From Smallanthus sonchifolius (taxonomy: Eukaryota; Streptophyta; Magnoliopsida; Asterales; Asteraceae), in assembly GCA_023525975.1 (NCBI GenBank), contig CM042035.1, positions 24,726,001 to 24,790,000 of the forward strand: a stretch of 64,000 nt of DNA, given 5' to 3'. This document shows, piece by piece, positions 45,922 to 58,122 of this stretch. Within the stretch, counting starts at the first letter, position 1. Each line of letters begins with the position of its first letter. Position numbers and translations under genes: made by a program. The notes below the pieces were generated by a model. It did not search any database and was not told where the DNA came from. It worked only from the letters and a program-made list of their open reading frames with translations.

Positions 45922-46041
45922 GGGGTTGCAACACGAGGACTTCCCAGGGGATCACCCATCCTAGTACTACTCTCGCCCAAGCACGCTTAACTGCGGAGTT
46001 CTGATGGGATCCGGTGCTTTAGTGCTGGTATGATCGCAACC
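45922..46041 (-). rRNA. 5S rRNA gene, copy 91
   Basis: C91T at the box C edge, shared with copy 107. Downstream class Aq with TTGAATAA; 5' flank P2 with TATTTCTTT. Confidence 0.95.
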
Positions 46042-46431
46042 GAAATAACTCTTTCATTCTATTTCTTTATCCCCTTCCACACATGACTCATTTTTACTTG
46101 CATTCTCCTCTTGCGCGCGCGTTCCGCCTTACGTCAACACGTGCGTCACCCGCAGGCGAGCGTTTAGTTCTTATACTTCCTTGTACAAAACATATTCCCA
46201 CGCTCACCCGGGGCGTAAGAATAATTGACTAGTATATGAAGATACACGTGTTCCACTCGACGTCTAAACGTGTGTCTCCCGCGATCGGGCGTTCCCCGAC
46301 ACGGACCCGCGCGCCCGAGTCTTTACGTACGTTTACCGTTTTTTAACAAAAACTCGTTACGCCCACTCCCGCTTGGATAATAATCAACGGGTGACGTTGT
46401 TTAGAGTAAAAAAAAATAATAACTTAAAAAA

Positions 46432-46551
46432 GGGGTTGCAACACGAGGACTTCCCACGGGGTCACCCATCCTAGTACTACTCTCGCCCAAGCACGCTTAA
46501 CTACGGAGTTCTGATGGGATCCGGTGCTTTAGTGCTGGTATGATCGCAACC
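46432..46551 (-). rRNA. 5S rRNA gene, copy 92 (class D variant)
   Basis: C49T and C95G. Downstream class D; 5' flank P1 with TTTTTAATTGC and CCTTTCGTC upstream. Confidence 0.93.
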
Positions 46552-46938
46552 GAAATAACTCTTCCATTCTATTACTTTATCCCCTTCCACACATGACTCA
46601 TTTTTAATTGCATTCTCCTCTTGCGCGCGCGTTCCGCCTTTCGTCAACACGTGCGTCACCCGCCGGCGAGCGTTTAGTTCTTATACTTCCTTGTACAAAA
46701 CATATTCCCACGCTCACCCGAGGCGTAAGAATAATTGACTAGTATAAGAAGACACACGTGTTCCACTCGACGTGTAAACGTGTGTCTCCCGCGATCGGGC
46801 GTTCCCCGACACGGACCCGCGCGCCCGAGTCTTTACGTACGTTGACCGTTTTTTGATAAAAACTCGTTACGCCCACGTCCGCTTGCATAATAATCAACGG
46901 ATGACGTTATTTAGAGTAAAAAAAAATAAATTAAAAAA

Positions 46939-47058
46939 GGGGTTGCAACACGAGGACTTCCCAGGGGGTCACCTATCCTAGTACTACTCTCGCCCAAGCA
47001 CGCTTAACTGCGGAGTTCTGATGGGATCCGGTGCTTTAGTGCTGGTATGATCGCAACC
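46939..47058 (-). rRNA. 5S rRNA gene, copy 93 (class E variant)
   Basis: G85A in box C. Downstream class E with CGACGTGTAAACG, 5' flank P2. Confidence 0.94.
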
Positions 47059-47445
47059 GAAATAACTCTTTCATTCTATTACTTTATCCCCTTCCACACA
47101 TGACTCATTTTTACTTGCATTCTCCTCTTGCGCGCGCGTTCCACCTTACGTCAACACGTGCGTCACCCGTCGGCGAGCGTTTAGTTCTTATACTTCCTTG
47201 TACAAAACATATTCCCACGCTCACCCGGGGCGTAAGAATAATTGACTAGTATATGAAGACACACGTGTTCCACTCGACGTCTAACCGTGTGTCTCGCGCG
47301 ATCGAGCGTTCCCCGACACGGACCCGCGCGCCCGAGTCTTTACGTACGTTAACCGTTTTTTGACAAAAACTCGTTACGCCCACGTCCGCTTGCATAATAA
47401 TCAACGGATGACGTTGTTTAGAGTAAAAAAAAATAAATTAAAAAA

Positions 47446-47565
47446 TGGGTTGCAACACGAGGACTTCCCAGGGGGTCACCCATCCTAGTACTACTCTCGC
47501 CCAAGCACGCTTAACTGCGGAGTTCTGATGGGATCCGGTGCTTTAGTGCTGGTATGATCGCAACC
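47446..47565 (-). rRNA. 5S rRNA gene, copy 94 (3' end CCCA)
   Basis: C120A. Downstream class B with GATCGAGCG; 5' flank P3 with TATCCTCTTCC. Confidence 0.95.
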
Positions 47566-47952
47566 GAAATAACTTTTTCAGTCTATTACTTTATCCTCTT
47601 CCACACATGACTCATTTTTACTTGCATTCTCCTCTTGCGCGCGCGTTCCGCCTTACGTCAACACGTGCGTCACCCGCCGACGAGCGTTTAGTTCTTATAC
47701 TTCCTTGTACAAAACATATTCCCACGCTCACCCGGGGCGTAAGAATAATTGACTAGTATATGAAGACACACGTGTTCCACTCGACGTCTAACCGTGTGTC
47801 TCCCGCGATCGGGCGTTCCCCGACACGGACCCGCGCGCCCGAGTCTTTACGTACGTTAACCGTTTTTTGACAAAAACTCGTTACGCCCACGTCCGCTTGC
47901 ATAATAATCAACGGATGACGTTGTTTAGAGTAAAAAAAAATAAATTTAAAAA

Positions 47953-48072
47953 GGGGTTGCAACACGAGGACCTCCCAGGGGGTCACCCATCCTAGTACTA
48001 CTCTCGCCCAAGCACGCTTAACTGCGGAGTTCTGATGGGATCCGGTGCTTTAGTGCTGGTATGATCGCAACC
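47953..48072 (-). rRNA. 5S rRNA gene, copy 95 (recombination junction)
   Basis: A101G and class C spacer downstream, like copies 85 and 113, but the 5' flank is P2 with TATTTCTTT, like copy 91. The exchange lies between 47973 and 48084, mostly inside the gene. Confidence 0.95.
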
Positions 48073-48462
48073 GAAATAACTCTTTCATTCTATTTCTTTA
48101 TCCCCTTCCACACATGACTCATTTTTACTTGCATTCTCCTCTTGCGCGCGCGTTCCGCCTTACGTCAACACGTGCGTCACCCGCAGGCGAGCGTTTAGTT
48201 CTTATACTTCCTTGTACAAAACATATTCCCACGCTCACCCGGGGCGTAAGAATAATTGACTAGTATATGAAGATACACGTGTTCCACTCGACGTCTAAAC
48301 GTGTGTCTCCCGCGATCGGGCGTTCCCCGACACGGACCCGCGCGCCCGAGTCTTTACGTACGTTTACCGTTTTTTAACAAAAACTCGTTACGCCCACTCC
48401 CGCTTGGATAATAATCAACGGGTGACGTTGTTTAGAGTAAAAAAAAATAATAACTTAAAAAA

Positions 48463-48582
48463 GGGGTTGCAACACGAGGACTTCCCACGGGGTCACCCAT
48501 CCTAGTACTACTCTCGCCCAAGCACGCTTAACTACGGAGTTCTGATGGGATCCGGTGCTTTAGTGCTGGTATGATCGCAACC
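48463..48582 (-). rRNA. 5S rRNA gene, copy 96 (class D variant)
   Basis: C49T and C95G. Downstream class D, 5' flank P1. Twin of copy 92. Confidence 0.93.
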
Positions 48583-48969
48583 GAAATAACTCTTCCATTC
48601 TATTACTTTATCCCCTTCCACACATGACTCATTTTTAATTGCATTCTCCTCTTGCGCGCGCGTTCCGCCTTTCGTCAACACGTGCGTCACCCGCCGGCGA
48701 GCGTTTAGTTCTTATACTTCCTTGTACAAAACATATTCCCACGCTCACCCGAGGCGTAAGAATAATTGACTAGTATAAGAAGACACACGTGTTCCACTCG
48801 ACGTGTAAACGTGTGTCTCCCGCGATCGGGCGTTCCCCGACACGGACCCGCGCGCCCGAGTCTTTACGTACGTTGACCGTTTTTTGATAAAAACTCGTTA
48901 CGCCCACGTCCGCTTGCATAATAATCAACGGATGACGTTATTTAGAGTAAAAAAAAATAAATTAAAAAA

Positions 48970-49089
48970 GGGGTTGCAACACGAGGACTTCCCAGGGGGT
49001 CACCTATCCTAGTACTACTCTCGCCCAAGCACGCTTAACTGCGGAGTTCTGATGGGATCCGGTGCTTTAGTGCTGGTATGATCGCAACC
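48970..49089 (-). rRNA. 5S rRNA gene, copy 97 (class E variant)
   Basis: G85A. Downstream class E with CGACGTGTAAACG, 5' flank P2. Twin of copy 93. Confidence 0.94.
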
Positions 49090-49476
49090 GAAATAACTCT
49101 TTCATTCTATTACTTTATCCCCTTCCACACATGACTCATTTTTACTTGCATTCTCCTCTTGCGCGCGCGTTCCACCTTACGTCAACACGTGCGTCACCCG
49201 TCGGCGAGCGTTTAGTTCTTATACTTCCTTGTACAAAACATATTCCCACGCTCACCCGGGGCGTAAGAATAATTGACTAGTATATGAAGACACACGTGTT
49301 CCACTCGACGTCTAACCGTGTGTCTCGCGCGATCGAGCGTTCCCCGACACGGACCCGCGCGCCCGAGTCTTTACGTACGTTAACCGTTTTTTGACAAAAA
49401 CTCGTTACGCCCACGTCCGCTTGCATAATAATCAACGGATGACGTTGTTTAGAGTAAAAAAAAATAAATTAAAAAA

Positions 49477-49596
49477 TGGGTTGCAACACGAGGACTTCCC
49501 AGGGGGTCACCCATCCTAGTACTACTCTCGCCCAAGCACGCTTAACTGCGGAGTTCTGATGGGATCCGGTGCTTTAGTGCTGGTATGATCGCAACC
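49477..49596 (-). rRNA. 5S rRNA gene, copy 98 (3' end CCCA)
   Basis: C120A. Downstream class B with GATCGAGCG; 5' flank P3 with TATCCTCTTCC. Twin of copy 94. Confidence 0.95.
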
Positions 49597-49983
49597 GAAA
49601 TAACTTTTTCAGTCTATTACTTTATCCTCTTCCACACATGACTCATTTTTACTTGCATTCTCCTCTTGCGCGCGCGTTCCGCCTTACGTCAACACGTGCG
49701 TCACCCGCCGACGAGCGTTTAGTTCTTATACTTCCTTGTACAAAACATATTCCCACGCTCACCCGGGGCGTAAGAATAATTGACTAGTATATGAAGACAC
49801 ACGTGTTCCACTCGACGTCTAACCGTGTGTCTCCCGCGATCGGGCGTTCCCCGACACGGACCCGCGCGCCCGAGTCTTTACGTACGTTAACCGTTTTTTG
49901 ACAAAAACTCGTTACGCCCACGTCCGCTTGCATAATAATCAACGGATGACGTTGTTTAGAGTAAAAAAAAATAAATTTAAAAA

Positions 49984-50103
49984 GGGGTTGCAACAAGAGG
50001 ACTTCCCAGGGGGTCACCCATCCTAGTACTACTCTCGCCCAAGCACGCTTAACTGCGGAGTTCTGATGGGATCCGGTGCTTTAGTGCTGGTATGATCGCA
50101 ACC
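49984..50103 (-). rRNA. 5S rRNA gene, copy 99
   Basis: G108T, private. Downstream class C; 5' flank P1 with TGACTAA. Confidence 0.95.
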
Positions 50104-50493
50104 GAAATAACTCTTCCATTCTATTACTTTATCCCCTTCCACACATGACTAATTTTTACTTGCATTCTCCTCTTGCGCGCGCGTTCCGCTTTACGTCAAC
50201 ACGTGCGTCACCCGCAGGCGAGCGTTTAGTTCTTATACTTCCTTGTACAAAACATATTCCCACGCTCACCCGGGGCGTAAGAATAATTGACTAGTATATG
50301 AAGACACACGTGTTCCACTCGACGTCTAAACGTGTGTCTCCCGCGATCGGGCGTTCCCCGACACGGACCCGCGCGCCCGAGTCTTTACGTACGTTGACCG
50401 TTGTTTGACAAAAACTTGTTACGCCCACGCCCGCTTGCAAAATAATCAACGGGTGACGTTGTTTTGAGTAAAAAAAAATAATTACTTAAAAAA

Positions 50494-50613
50494 GGGGTTG
50501 CAACACGAGGACTTCCCAGGGGGTCACCCATCCTAGTACTACTCTCGCCCAAGCACGCTTAACTGCGGAGTTCTGATGGGATCCGGTGCTTTAGTGCTGG
50601 TATGATCGCAACC
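50494..50613 (-). rRNA. 5S rRNA gene, copy 100
   Basis: 120 nt, array consensus. Downstream class Aq; 5' flank P2 with TTCCATTAC. Confidence 0.97.
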
Positions 50614-51002
50614 GAAATAACTCTTTCATTCCATTACTTTATCCCCTTACACACATGACTCATTTTTACTTGCATTCTCCTCTTGCGCGCGCGTTCCACC
50701 TTACGTCAACACGTGCGTCACCCGCCGGCGAGCGTTTAGTTCTTATACTTCCTTGTACAAAACATATTCCCACGCTCACCCGGGGCGTAAGAATAATTGA
50801 CTAGTATATGAAGACACACGTGTTCCACTCGACGTCTAAACGTGTGTCTCCCGCGATCGGGCGTTCCCCGACACGGACCCGCGCGCCCGAGTCTTTACGT
50901 ACGTTGACCGTTTTTTGACAAAAACTTGTTACGCCCACGCCCGCTTGCAAAATAATCAACGGGTGACGTTGTTTTGAGTAAAAAAAATAATTACTTAAAA
51001 AA

Positions 51003-51122
51003 GGGGTTGCAACACGAGGACTTCCCAGGGGGTCACCCATCCTAGTACTACTCTCGCCCAAGCACGCTTAACTGCGGAGTTCTGATGGGATCCGGTGCTT
51101 TAGTGCTGGTATGATCGCAACC
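51003..51122 (-). rRNA. 5S rRNA gene, copy 101
   Basis: 120 nt, array consensus. Downstream class A, 5' flank P2. Confidence 0.97.
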
Positions 51123-51509
51123 GAAATAACTCTTTCATTCTATTACTTTATCCCCTTCCACACATGACTCATTTTTACTTGCATTCTCCTCTTGCGCGCG
51201 CGTTCCGCTTTACGTCAACACGTGCGTCACCCGCCGGCGAGCGTTTAGTTCTTATACTTCCTTGTACAAAACATATTCCCACGCTCACCCGAGGCGTAAG
51301 AATAATTGACTAGTATATGAAGACACACGTGTTCCACTCGACGTCTAACCGTGTGTCTCGCGCGATCGAGCGTTCCCCGACACGGACCCGCGCGCCCGAG
51401 TCTTTACGTACGTTAACCGTTTTTTGACAAAAAATCGTTACGCCCACGTCCGCTTGCATAATAATCAACGGATGACGTTGTTTAGAGTAAAAAAAAATAA
51501 ATTAAAAAA

Positions 51510-51629
51510 TGGGTTGCAACACGAGGACATCCCAGGGGGTCACCCATCCTAGTACTACTCTCGCCCAAGCACGCTTAACTGCGGAGTTCTGATGGGATCC
51601 GGTGCTTTAGTGCTGGTATGATCGCAACC
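51510..51629 (-). rRNA. 5S rRNA gene, copy 102 (3' end CCCA, A101T)
   Basis: C120A and A101T. Downstream class B with GATCGAGCG and AAAAAATCG; 5' flank P3 with private CACAGATG. Confidence 0.94.
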
Positions 51630-52016
51630 GAAATAACTTTTTCAGTCTATTACTTTATCCCCTTCCACAGATGACTCATTTTTACTTGCATTCTCCTCTT
51701 GCGCGCGCGTTCCGCCTTACGTCAACACGTGCGTCGCCCGCCGACGAGCGTTTAGTTCTTATACTTCCTTGTACAAAACATATTCCCACGCTCACCCGGG
51801 GCGTAAGAATAATTGACTAGTATATGAAGACACACGTGTTCCACTCGACGTCTAACCGTGTGTCTCGCGCGATCGAGCGTTCCCCGACACGGACCCGCGC
51901 GCCCGAGTCTTTACGTACGTTAACCGTTTTTTGACAAAAAATCGTTACGCCCACGTCCGCTTGCATAATAATCAACGGATGACGTTGTTTAGAGTAAAAA
52001 AAAATAAATTAAAAAA

Positions 52017-52136
52017 TGGGTTGCAACACGAGGACATCCCAGGGGGTCACCCATCCTAGTACTACTCTCGCCCAAGCACGCTTAACTGCGGAGTTCTGAT
52101 GGGATCCGGTGCTTTAGTGCTGGTATGATCGCAACC
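52017..52136 (-). rRNA. 5S rRNA gene, copy 103 (3' end CCCA, A101T)
   Basis: C120A and A101T. Downstream spacer like that of copy 102, which makes the two adjacent units a direct duplication. 5' flank P3. Confidence 0.94.
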
Positions 52137-52526
52137 GAAATAACTTTTTCAGTCTATTACTTTATCCCCTTCCACACATGACTCATTTTTACTTGCATTC
52201 TCCTCTTGCGCGCGCGTTCCGCCTTACGTCAACACGTGCGTCACCCGCCGGCGAGCGTTTAGTTCTTATACTTCCTTGTACAAAACATATTCCCACGCTC
52301 ACCCGGGGCGTAAGAATAATTGACTAGTATATGAAGACACACGTGTTCCACTCGACGTCTAAACGTGTGTCTCCCGCGATCGGGAGTTCCCCGACACGGA
52401 CCCGCGCGCCCGAGTCTTTACGTACGTTGACCGTTTTTTGACAAAAACTTGTTACGCCCACGCCCGCTTGTAAAATAATCAACGGGTGACGTTGTTTTGA
52501 GTAAAAAAAAATAATTACTTAAAAAA

Positions 52527-52646
52527 GGGGTTGCAACACGAGGACTTCCCAAGGGGTCACCCATCCTAGTACTACTCTCGCCCAAGCACGCTTAACTGCG
52601 GAGTTCTGATGGGATCCGATGCTTTAGTGCTGGTATGATCGCAACC
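52527..52646 (-). rRNA. 5S rRNA gene, copy 104
   Basis: C95T and C28T, shared with copies 110 and 117. Downstream class Ag with GCTTGTAAAAT; 5' flank P2 with TTCCATTAC. Confidence 0.94.
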
Positions 52647-53036
52647 GAAATAACTCTTTCATTCCATTACTTTATCCCCTTACACACATGACTCATTTTT
52701 ACTTGCATTCTCCTCTTGCGCGCGCGTTCCGCCTTACGTCAACACGTGCGTCACCCGCCGGCGAGCGTTTAGTTCTTATACTTCCTTGTACAAAACATAT
52801 TCCCACGCTCACCCGGGGCGTAAGAATAATTGACTAGTATATGAAGACACACGTGTTCCACTCGACGTCTAAACGTGTGTCTCCCGCGATCGGGCGTTCC
52901 CCGACACGGACCCGCGCGCCCGAGTCTTTACGTACGTTGACCGTTTTTTGACAAAAACTTGTTACGCCCACGCCCGCTTGCAAAATAATCAACGGGTGAC
53001 GTTGTTTTGAGTAAAAAAAAATAATTACTTAAAAAA

Positions 53037-53156
53037 GGGGTTGCAACACGAGGACTTCCCAGGGGGTCACCCATCCTAGTACTACTCTCGCCCAAGCACG
53101 CTTAACTACGGAGTTCTGATGGGATCCGGTGCTTTAGTGCTGGTATGATCGCAACC
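53037..53156 (-). rRNA. 5S rRNA gene, copy 105
   Basis: C49T without C95G. Downstream class A; 5' flank P3, unlike the P1 of its counterparts 111 and 118, so it is a likely junction copy. Confidence 0.95.
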
Positions 53157-53543
53157 GAAATAACTTTTTCAGTCTATTACTTTATCCCCTTCCACACATG
53201 ACTCATTTTTACTTGCATTCTCCTCTTGCGCGCGCGTTCCGCCTTACGTCAACACGTGCGTCACCCGCCGACGAGCGTTTAGTTCTTATACTTCCTTGTA
53301 CAAAACATATTCCCACGCTCACCCGGGGCGTAAGAATAATTGACTAGTATATGAAGACACACGTGTTCCACTCGACGTCTAACCGTGTGTCTCCCGCGAT
53401 CGGGCGTTCCCCGACACGGACCCGCGCGCCCGAGTCTTTACGTACGTTAACCGTTTTTTGACAAAAACTCGTTACGCCCACGTCCGCTTGCATAATAATC
53501 AACGGATGACGTTGTTTAGAGTAAAAAAAAATAAATTTAAAAA

Positions 53544-53663
53544 GGGGTTGCAACACGAGGACTTCCCAGGGGGTCACCCATCCTAGTACTACTCTCGCCC
53601 AAGCACGCTTAACTGCGGAGTTCTGATGGGATCCGGTGCTTTAGTGCTGGTATGATCGCAACC
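53544..53663 (-). rRNA. 5S rRNA gene, copy 106
   Basis: 120 nt, array consensus. Downstream class C; 5' flank P1 with TGACTAA. Confidence 0.97.
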
Positions 53664-54053
53664 GAAATAACTCTTCCATTCTATTACTTTATCCCCTTCC
53701 ACACATGACTAATTTTTACTTGCATTCTCCTCTTGCGCGCGCGTTCCGCTTTACGTCAACACGTGCGTCACCCGCAGGCGAGCGTTTAGTTCTTATACTT
53801 CCTTGTACAAAACATATTCCCACGCTCACCCGGGGCGTAAGAATAATTGACTAGTATATGAAGACACACGTGTTCCACTCGACGTCTAAACGTGTGTCTC
53901 CCGCGATCGGGCGTTCCCCGACACGGACCCGCGCGCCCGAGTCTTTACGTACGTTGACCGTTGTTTGACAAAAACTTGTTACGCCCACGCCCGCTTGCAA
54001 AATAATCAACGGGTGACGTTGTTTTGAATAAAAAAAAATAATTACTTAAAAAA

Positions 54054-54173
54054 GGGGTTGCAACACGAGGACTTCCCAGGGGATCACCCATCCTAGTACT
54101 ACTCTCGCCCAAGCACGCTTAACTGCGGAGTTCTGATGGGATCCGGTGCTTTAGTGCTGGTATGATCGCAACC
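54054..54173 (-). rRNA. 5S rRNA gene, copy 107
   Basis: C91T as in copy 91. Downstream class Aq with TTGAATAA; 5' flank P2 with TATTTCTTT. Confidence 0.95.
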
Positions 54174-54562
54174 GAAATAACTCTTTCATTCTATTTCTTT
54201 ATCCCCTTCCACACATGACTCATTTTTACTTGCATTCTCCTCTTGCGCGCGCGTTCCGCCTTACGTCAACACGTGCGTCACCCGCCGGCGAGCGTTTAGT
54301 TCTTATACTTCCTTGTACAAAACATATTCCCACGCTCACCCGGGGCGTAAGAATAATTGACTAGTATATGAAGACACACGTGTTCCACTCGACGTCTAAA
54401 CGTGTGTCTCCCGCGATCGGGCGTTCCCCGACACGGACCCGCGCGCCCGAGTCTTTACGTACGTTGACCGTTTTTTGACAAAAACTTGTTACGCCCACGC
54501 CCGCTTGCAAAATAATCAACGGGTGACGTTGTTTTGAGTAAAAAAAATAATTACTTAAAAAA

Positions 54563-54682
54563 GGGGTTGCAACACGAGGACTTCCCAGGGGGTCACCCAT
54601 CCTAGTACTACTCTCGCCCAAGCACGCTTAACTGCGGAGTTCTGATGGGATCCGGTGCTTTAGTGCTGGTATGATCGCAACC
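54563..54682 (-). rRNA. 5S rRNA gene, copy 108
   Basis: 120 nt, array consensus. Downstream class A, 5' flank P2. Confidence 0.97.
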
Positions 54683-55069
54683 GAAATAACTCTTTCATTC
54701 TATTACTTTATCCCCTTCCACACATGACTCATTTTTACTTGCATTCTCCTCTTGCGCGCGCGTTCCGCTTTACGTCAACACGTGCGTCACCCGCCGGCGA
54801 GCGTTTAGTTCTTATACTTCCTTGTACAAAACATATTCCCACGCTCACCCGAGGCGTAAGAATAATTGACTAGTATATGAAGACACACGTGTTCCACTCG
54901 ACGTCTAACCGTGTGTCTCGCGCGATCGAGCGTTCCCCGACACGGACCCGCGCGCCCGAGTCTTTACGTACGTTAACCGTTTTTTGACAAAAAATCGTTA
55001 CGCCCACGTCCGCTTGCATAATAATCAACGGATGACGTTGTTTAGAGTAAAAAAAAATAAATTAAAAAA

Positions 55070-55189
55070 TGGGTTGCAACACGAGGACATCCCAGGGGGT
55101 CACCCATCCTAGTACTACTCTCGCCCAAGCACGCTTAACTGCGGAGTTCTGATGGGATCCGGTGCTTTAGTGCTGGTATGATCGCAACC
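55070..55189 (-). rRNA. 5S rRNA gene, copy 109 (3' end CCCA, A101T)
   Basis: C120A and A101T. Downstream class B with GATCGAGCG, 5' flank P3. Confidence 0.94.
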
Positions 55190-55579
55190 GAAATAACTTT
55201 TTCAGTCTATTACTTTATCCCCTTCCACACATGACTCATTTTTACTTGCATTCTCCTCTTGCGCGCGCGTTCCGCCTTACGTCAACACGTGCGTCACCCG
55301 CCGGCGAGCGTTTAGTTCTTATACTTCCTTGTACAAAACATATTCCCACGCTCACCCGGGGCGTAAGAATAATTGACTAGTATATGAAGACACACGTGTT
55401 CCACTCGACGTCTAAACGTGTGTCTCCCGCGATCGGGAGTTCCCCGACACGGACCCGCGCGCCCGAGTCTTTACGTACGTTGACCGTTTTTTGACAAAAA
55501 CTTGTTACGCCCATGCCCGCTTGTAAAATAATCAACGGGTGACGTTGTTTTGAGTAAAAAAAAATAATTACTTAAAAAA

Positions 55580-55699
55580 GGGGTTGCAACACGAGGACTT
55601 CCCAAGGGGTCACCCATCCTAGTACTACTCTCGCCCAAGCACGCTTAACTGCGGAGTTCTGATGGGATCCGATGCTTTAGTGCTGGTATGATCGCAACC
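55580..55699 (-). rRNA. 5S rRNA gene, copy 110
   Basis: C95T and C28T. Downstream class Ag with GCTTGTAAAAT and CCCATGCCCG; 5' flank P2 with TTCCATTAC. Confidence 0.94.
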
Positions 55700-56089
55700 G
55701 AAATAACTCTTTCATTCCATTACTTTATCCCCTTACACACATGACTCATTTTTACTTGCATTCTCCTCTTGCGCGCGCGTTCCGCCTTACGTCAACACGT
55801 GCGTCACCCGCCGGCGAGCGTTTAGTTCTTATACTTCCTTGTACAAAACATATTCCCACGCTCACCCGGGGCGTAAGAATAATTGACTAGTATATGAAGA
55901 CACACGTGTTCCACTCGACGTCTAAACGTGTGTCTCCCGCGATCGGGCGTTCCCCGACACGGACCCGCGCGCCCGAGTCTTTACGTACGTTGACCGTTTT
56001 TTGACAAAAACTTGTTACGCCCACGCCCGCTTGCAAAATAATCAACGGGTGACGTTGTTTTGAGTAAAAAAAAATAATTACTTAAAAAA

Positions 56090-56209
56090 GGGGTTGCAAC
56101 ACGAGGACTTCCCAGGGGGTCACCCATCCTAGTACTACTCTCGCCCAAGCACGCTTAACTGCGGAGTTCTGATGGGATCCGGTGCTTTAGTGCTGGTATG
56201 ATCGCAACC
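56090..56209 (-). rRNA. 5S rRNA gene, copy 111
   Basis: 120 nt, array consensus. Downstream class A; 5' flank P1 with CCACGCATGAC. Confidence 0.97.
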
Positions 56210-56596
56210 GAAATAACTCTTCCATTCTATTACTTTATCCCCTTCCACGCATGACTCATTTTTACTTGCATTCTCCTCTTGCGCGCGCGTTCCGCCTTAC
56301 GTCAACACGTGCGTCACCCGCCGGCGAGCGTTTAGTTCTTATACTTCCTTGTACAAAACATATTCTCACGCTCACCCGAGGCGTAAGAATAATTGACTAG
56401 TATATGAAGACACACGTGTTCCACTCGACGTCTAACCGTGTGTCTCGCGCGATCGGGCGTTCCCCGACACGGACCCGCGCGCCCGAGTCTTTACGTACGT
56501 TAACCGTTTTTTGACAAAAACTCGTTACGCCCACGTCCGCTTGCATAATAATCAACGGATGACGTTGTTTAGAGTAAAAAAAAATAAATTAAAAAA

Positions 56597-56716
56597 GGGG
56601 TTGCAACACGAGGACTTCCCAGGGGGTCACCCATCCTAGTACTACTCTCGCCCAAGCACGCTTAACTGCGGAGTTCTGATGGGATCCGGTGCTTTAGTGC
56701 TGGTATGATCGCAACC
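56597..56716 (-). rRNA. 5S rRNA gene, copy 112
   Basis: 120 nt, array consensus although the spacer is class B; the C91-C95 run is complete. 5' flank P3 with TATCCTCTTCC. Confidence 0.97.
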
Positions 56717-57103
56717 GAAATAACTTTTTCAGTCTATTACTTTATCCTCTTCCACACATGACTCATTTTTACTTGCATTCTCCTCTTGCGCGCGCGTTCC
56801 GCCTTACGTCAACACGTGCGTCACCCGCCGACGAGCGTTTAGTTCTTATACTTCCTTGTACAAAACATATTCCCACGCTCACCCGGGGCGTAAGAATAAT
56901 TGACTAGTATATGAAGACACACGTGTTCCACTCGACGTCTAACCGTGTGTCTCCCGCGATCGGGCGTTCCCCGACACGGACCCGCGCGCCCGAGTCTTTA
57001 CGTACGTTAACCGTTTTTTGACAAAAACTCGTTACGCCCACGTCCGCTTGCATAATAATCAACGGATGACGTTGTTTAGAGTAAAAAAAAATAAATTTAA
57101 AAA

Positions 57104-57223
57104 GGGGTTGCAACACGAGGACCTCCCAGGGGGTCACCCATCCTAGTACTACTCTCGCCCAAGCACGCTTAACTGCGGAGTTCTGATGGGATCCGGTGCT
57201 TTAGTGCTGGTATGATCGCAACC
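57104..57223 (-). rRNA. 5S rRNA gene, copy 113
   Basis: A101G. Downstream class C; 5' flank P1 with TGACTAA. Confidence 0.95.
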
Positions 57224-57613
57224 GAAATAACTCTTCCATTCTATTACTTTATCCCCTTCCACACATGACTAATTTTTACTTGCATTCTCCTCTTGCGCGC
57301 GCGTTCCGCTTTACGTCAACACGTGCGTCACCCGCAGGCGAGCGTTTAGTTCTTATACTTCCTTGTACAAAACATATTCCCACGCTCACCCGGGGCGTAA
57401 GAATAATTGACTAGTATATGAAGACACACGTGTTCCACTCGACGTCTAAACGTGTGTCTCCCGCGATCGGGCGTTCCCCGACACGGACCCGCGCGCCCGA
57501 GTCTTTACGTACGTTGACCGTTGTTTGACAAAAACTTGTTACGCCCACGCCCGCTTGCAAAATAATCAACGGGTGACGTTGTTTTGAGTAAAAAAAAATA
57601 ATTACTTAAAAAA

Positions 57614-57733
57614 GGGGTTGCAACACGAGGACTTCCCAGGGGGTCACCCATCCTAGTACTACTCTCGCCCAAGCACGCTTAACTGCGGAGTTCTGATGGG
57701 ATCCGGTGCTTTAGTGCTGGTATGATCGCAACC
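57614..57733 (-). rRNA. 5S rRNA gene, copy 114
   Basis: 120 nt, array consensus. Downstream class Aq; 5' flank P2 with TTCCATTAC. Confidence 0.97.
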
Positions 57734-58122
57734 GAAATAACTCTTTCATTCCATTACTTTATCCCCTTACACACATGACTCATTTTTACTTGCATTCTCC
57801 TCTTGCGCGCGCGTTCCACCTTACGTCAACACGTGCGTCACCCGCCGGCGAGCGTTTAGTTCTTATACTTCCTTGTACAAAACATATTCCCACGCTCACC
57901 CGGGGCGTAAGAATAATTGACTAGTATATGAAGACACACGTGTTACACTCGACGTCTAAACGTGTGTCTCCCGCGATCGGGCGTTCCCCGACACGGACCC
58001 GCGCGCCCGAGTCTTTACGTACGTTGACCGTTTTTTGACAAAAACTTGTTACGCCCACGCCCGCTTGCAAAATAATCAACGGGTGACGTTGTTTTGAGTA
58101 AAAAAAATAATTACTTAAAAAA

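Larger units (their letters stand above)
46233..50294 (-). repeat. Four-unit higher-order repeat D-E-B-C, two copies of 2031 bp
   Basis: Units 92-95 and 96-99 repeat D (C49T, C95G), E (G85A with GTGTAAACG spacer), B (C120A) and C. Starts at 46233, 48264 and the next unit at 50295 are 2031 bp apart. Copy 95 carries the junction: its right side is the flank of copy 91 (TATTTCTTT). Confidence 0.92.
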
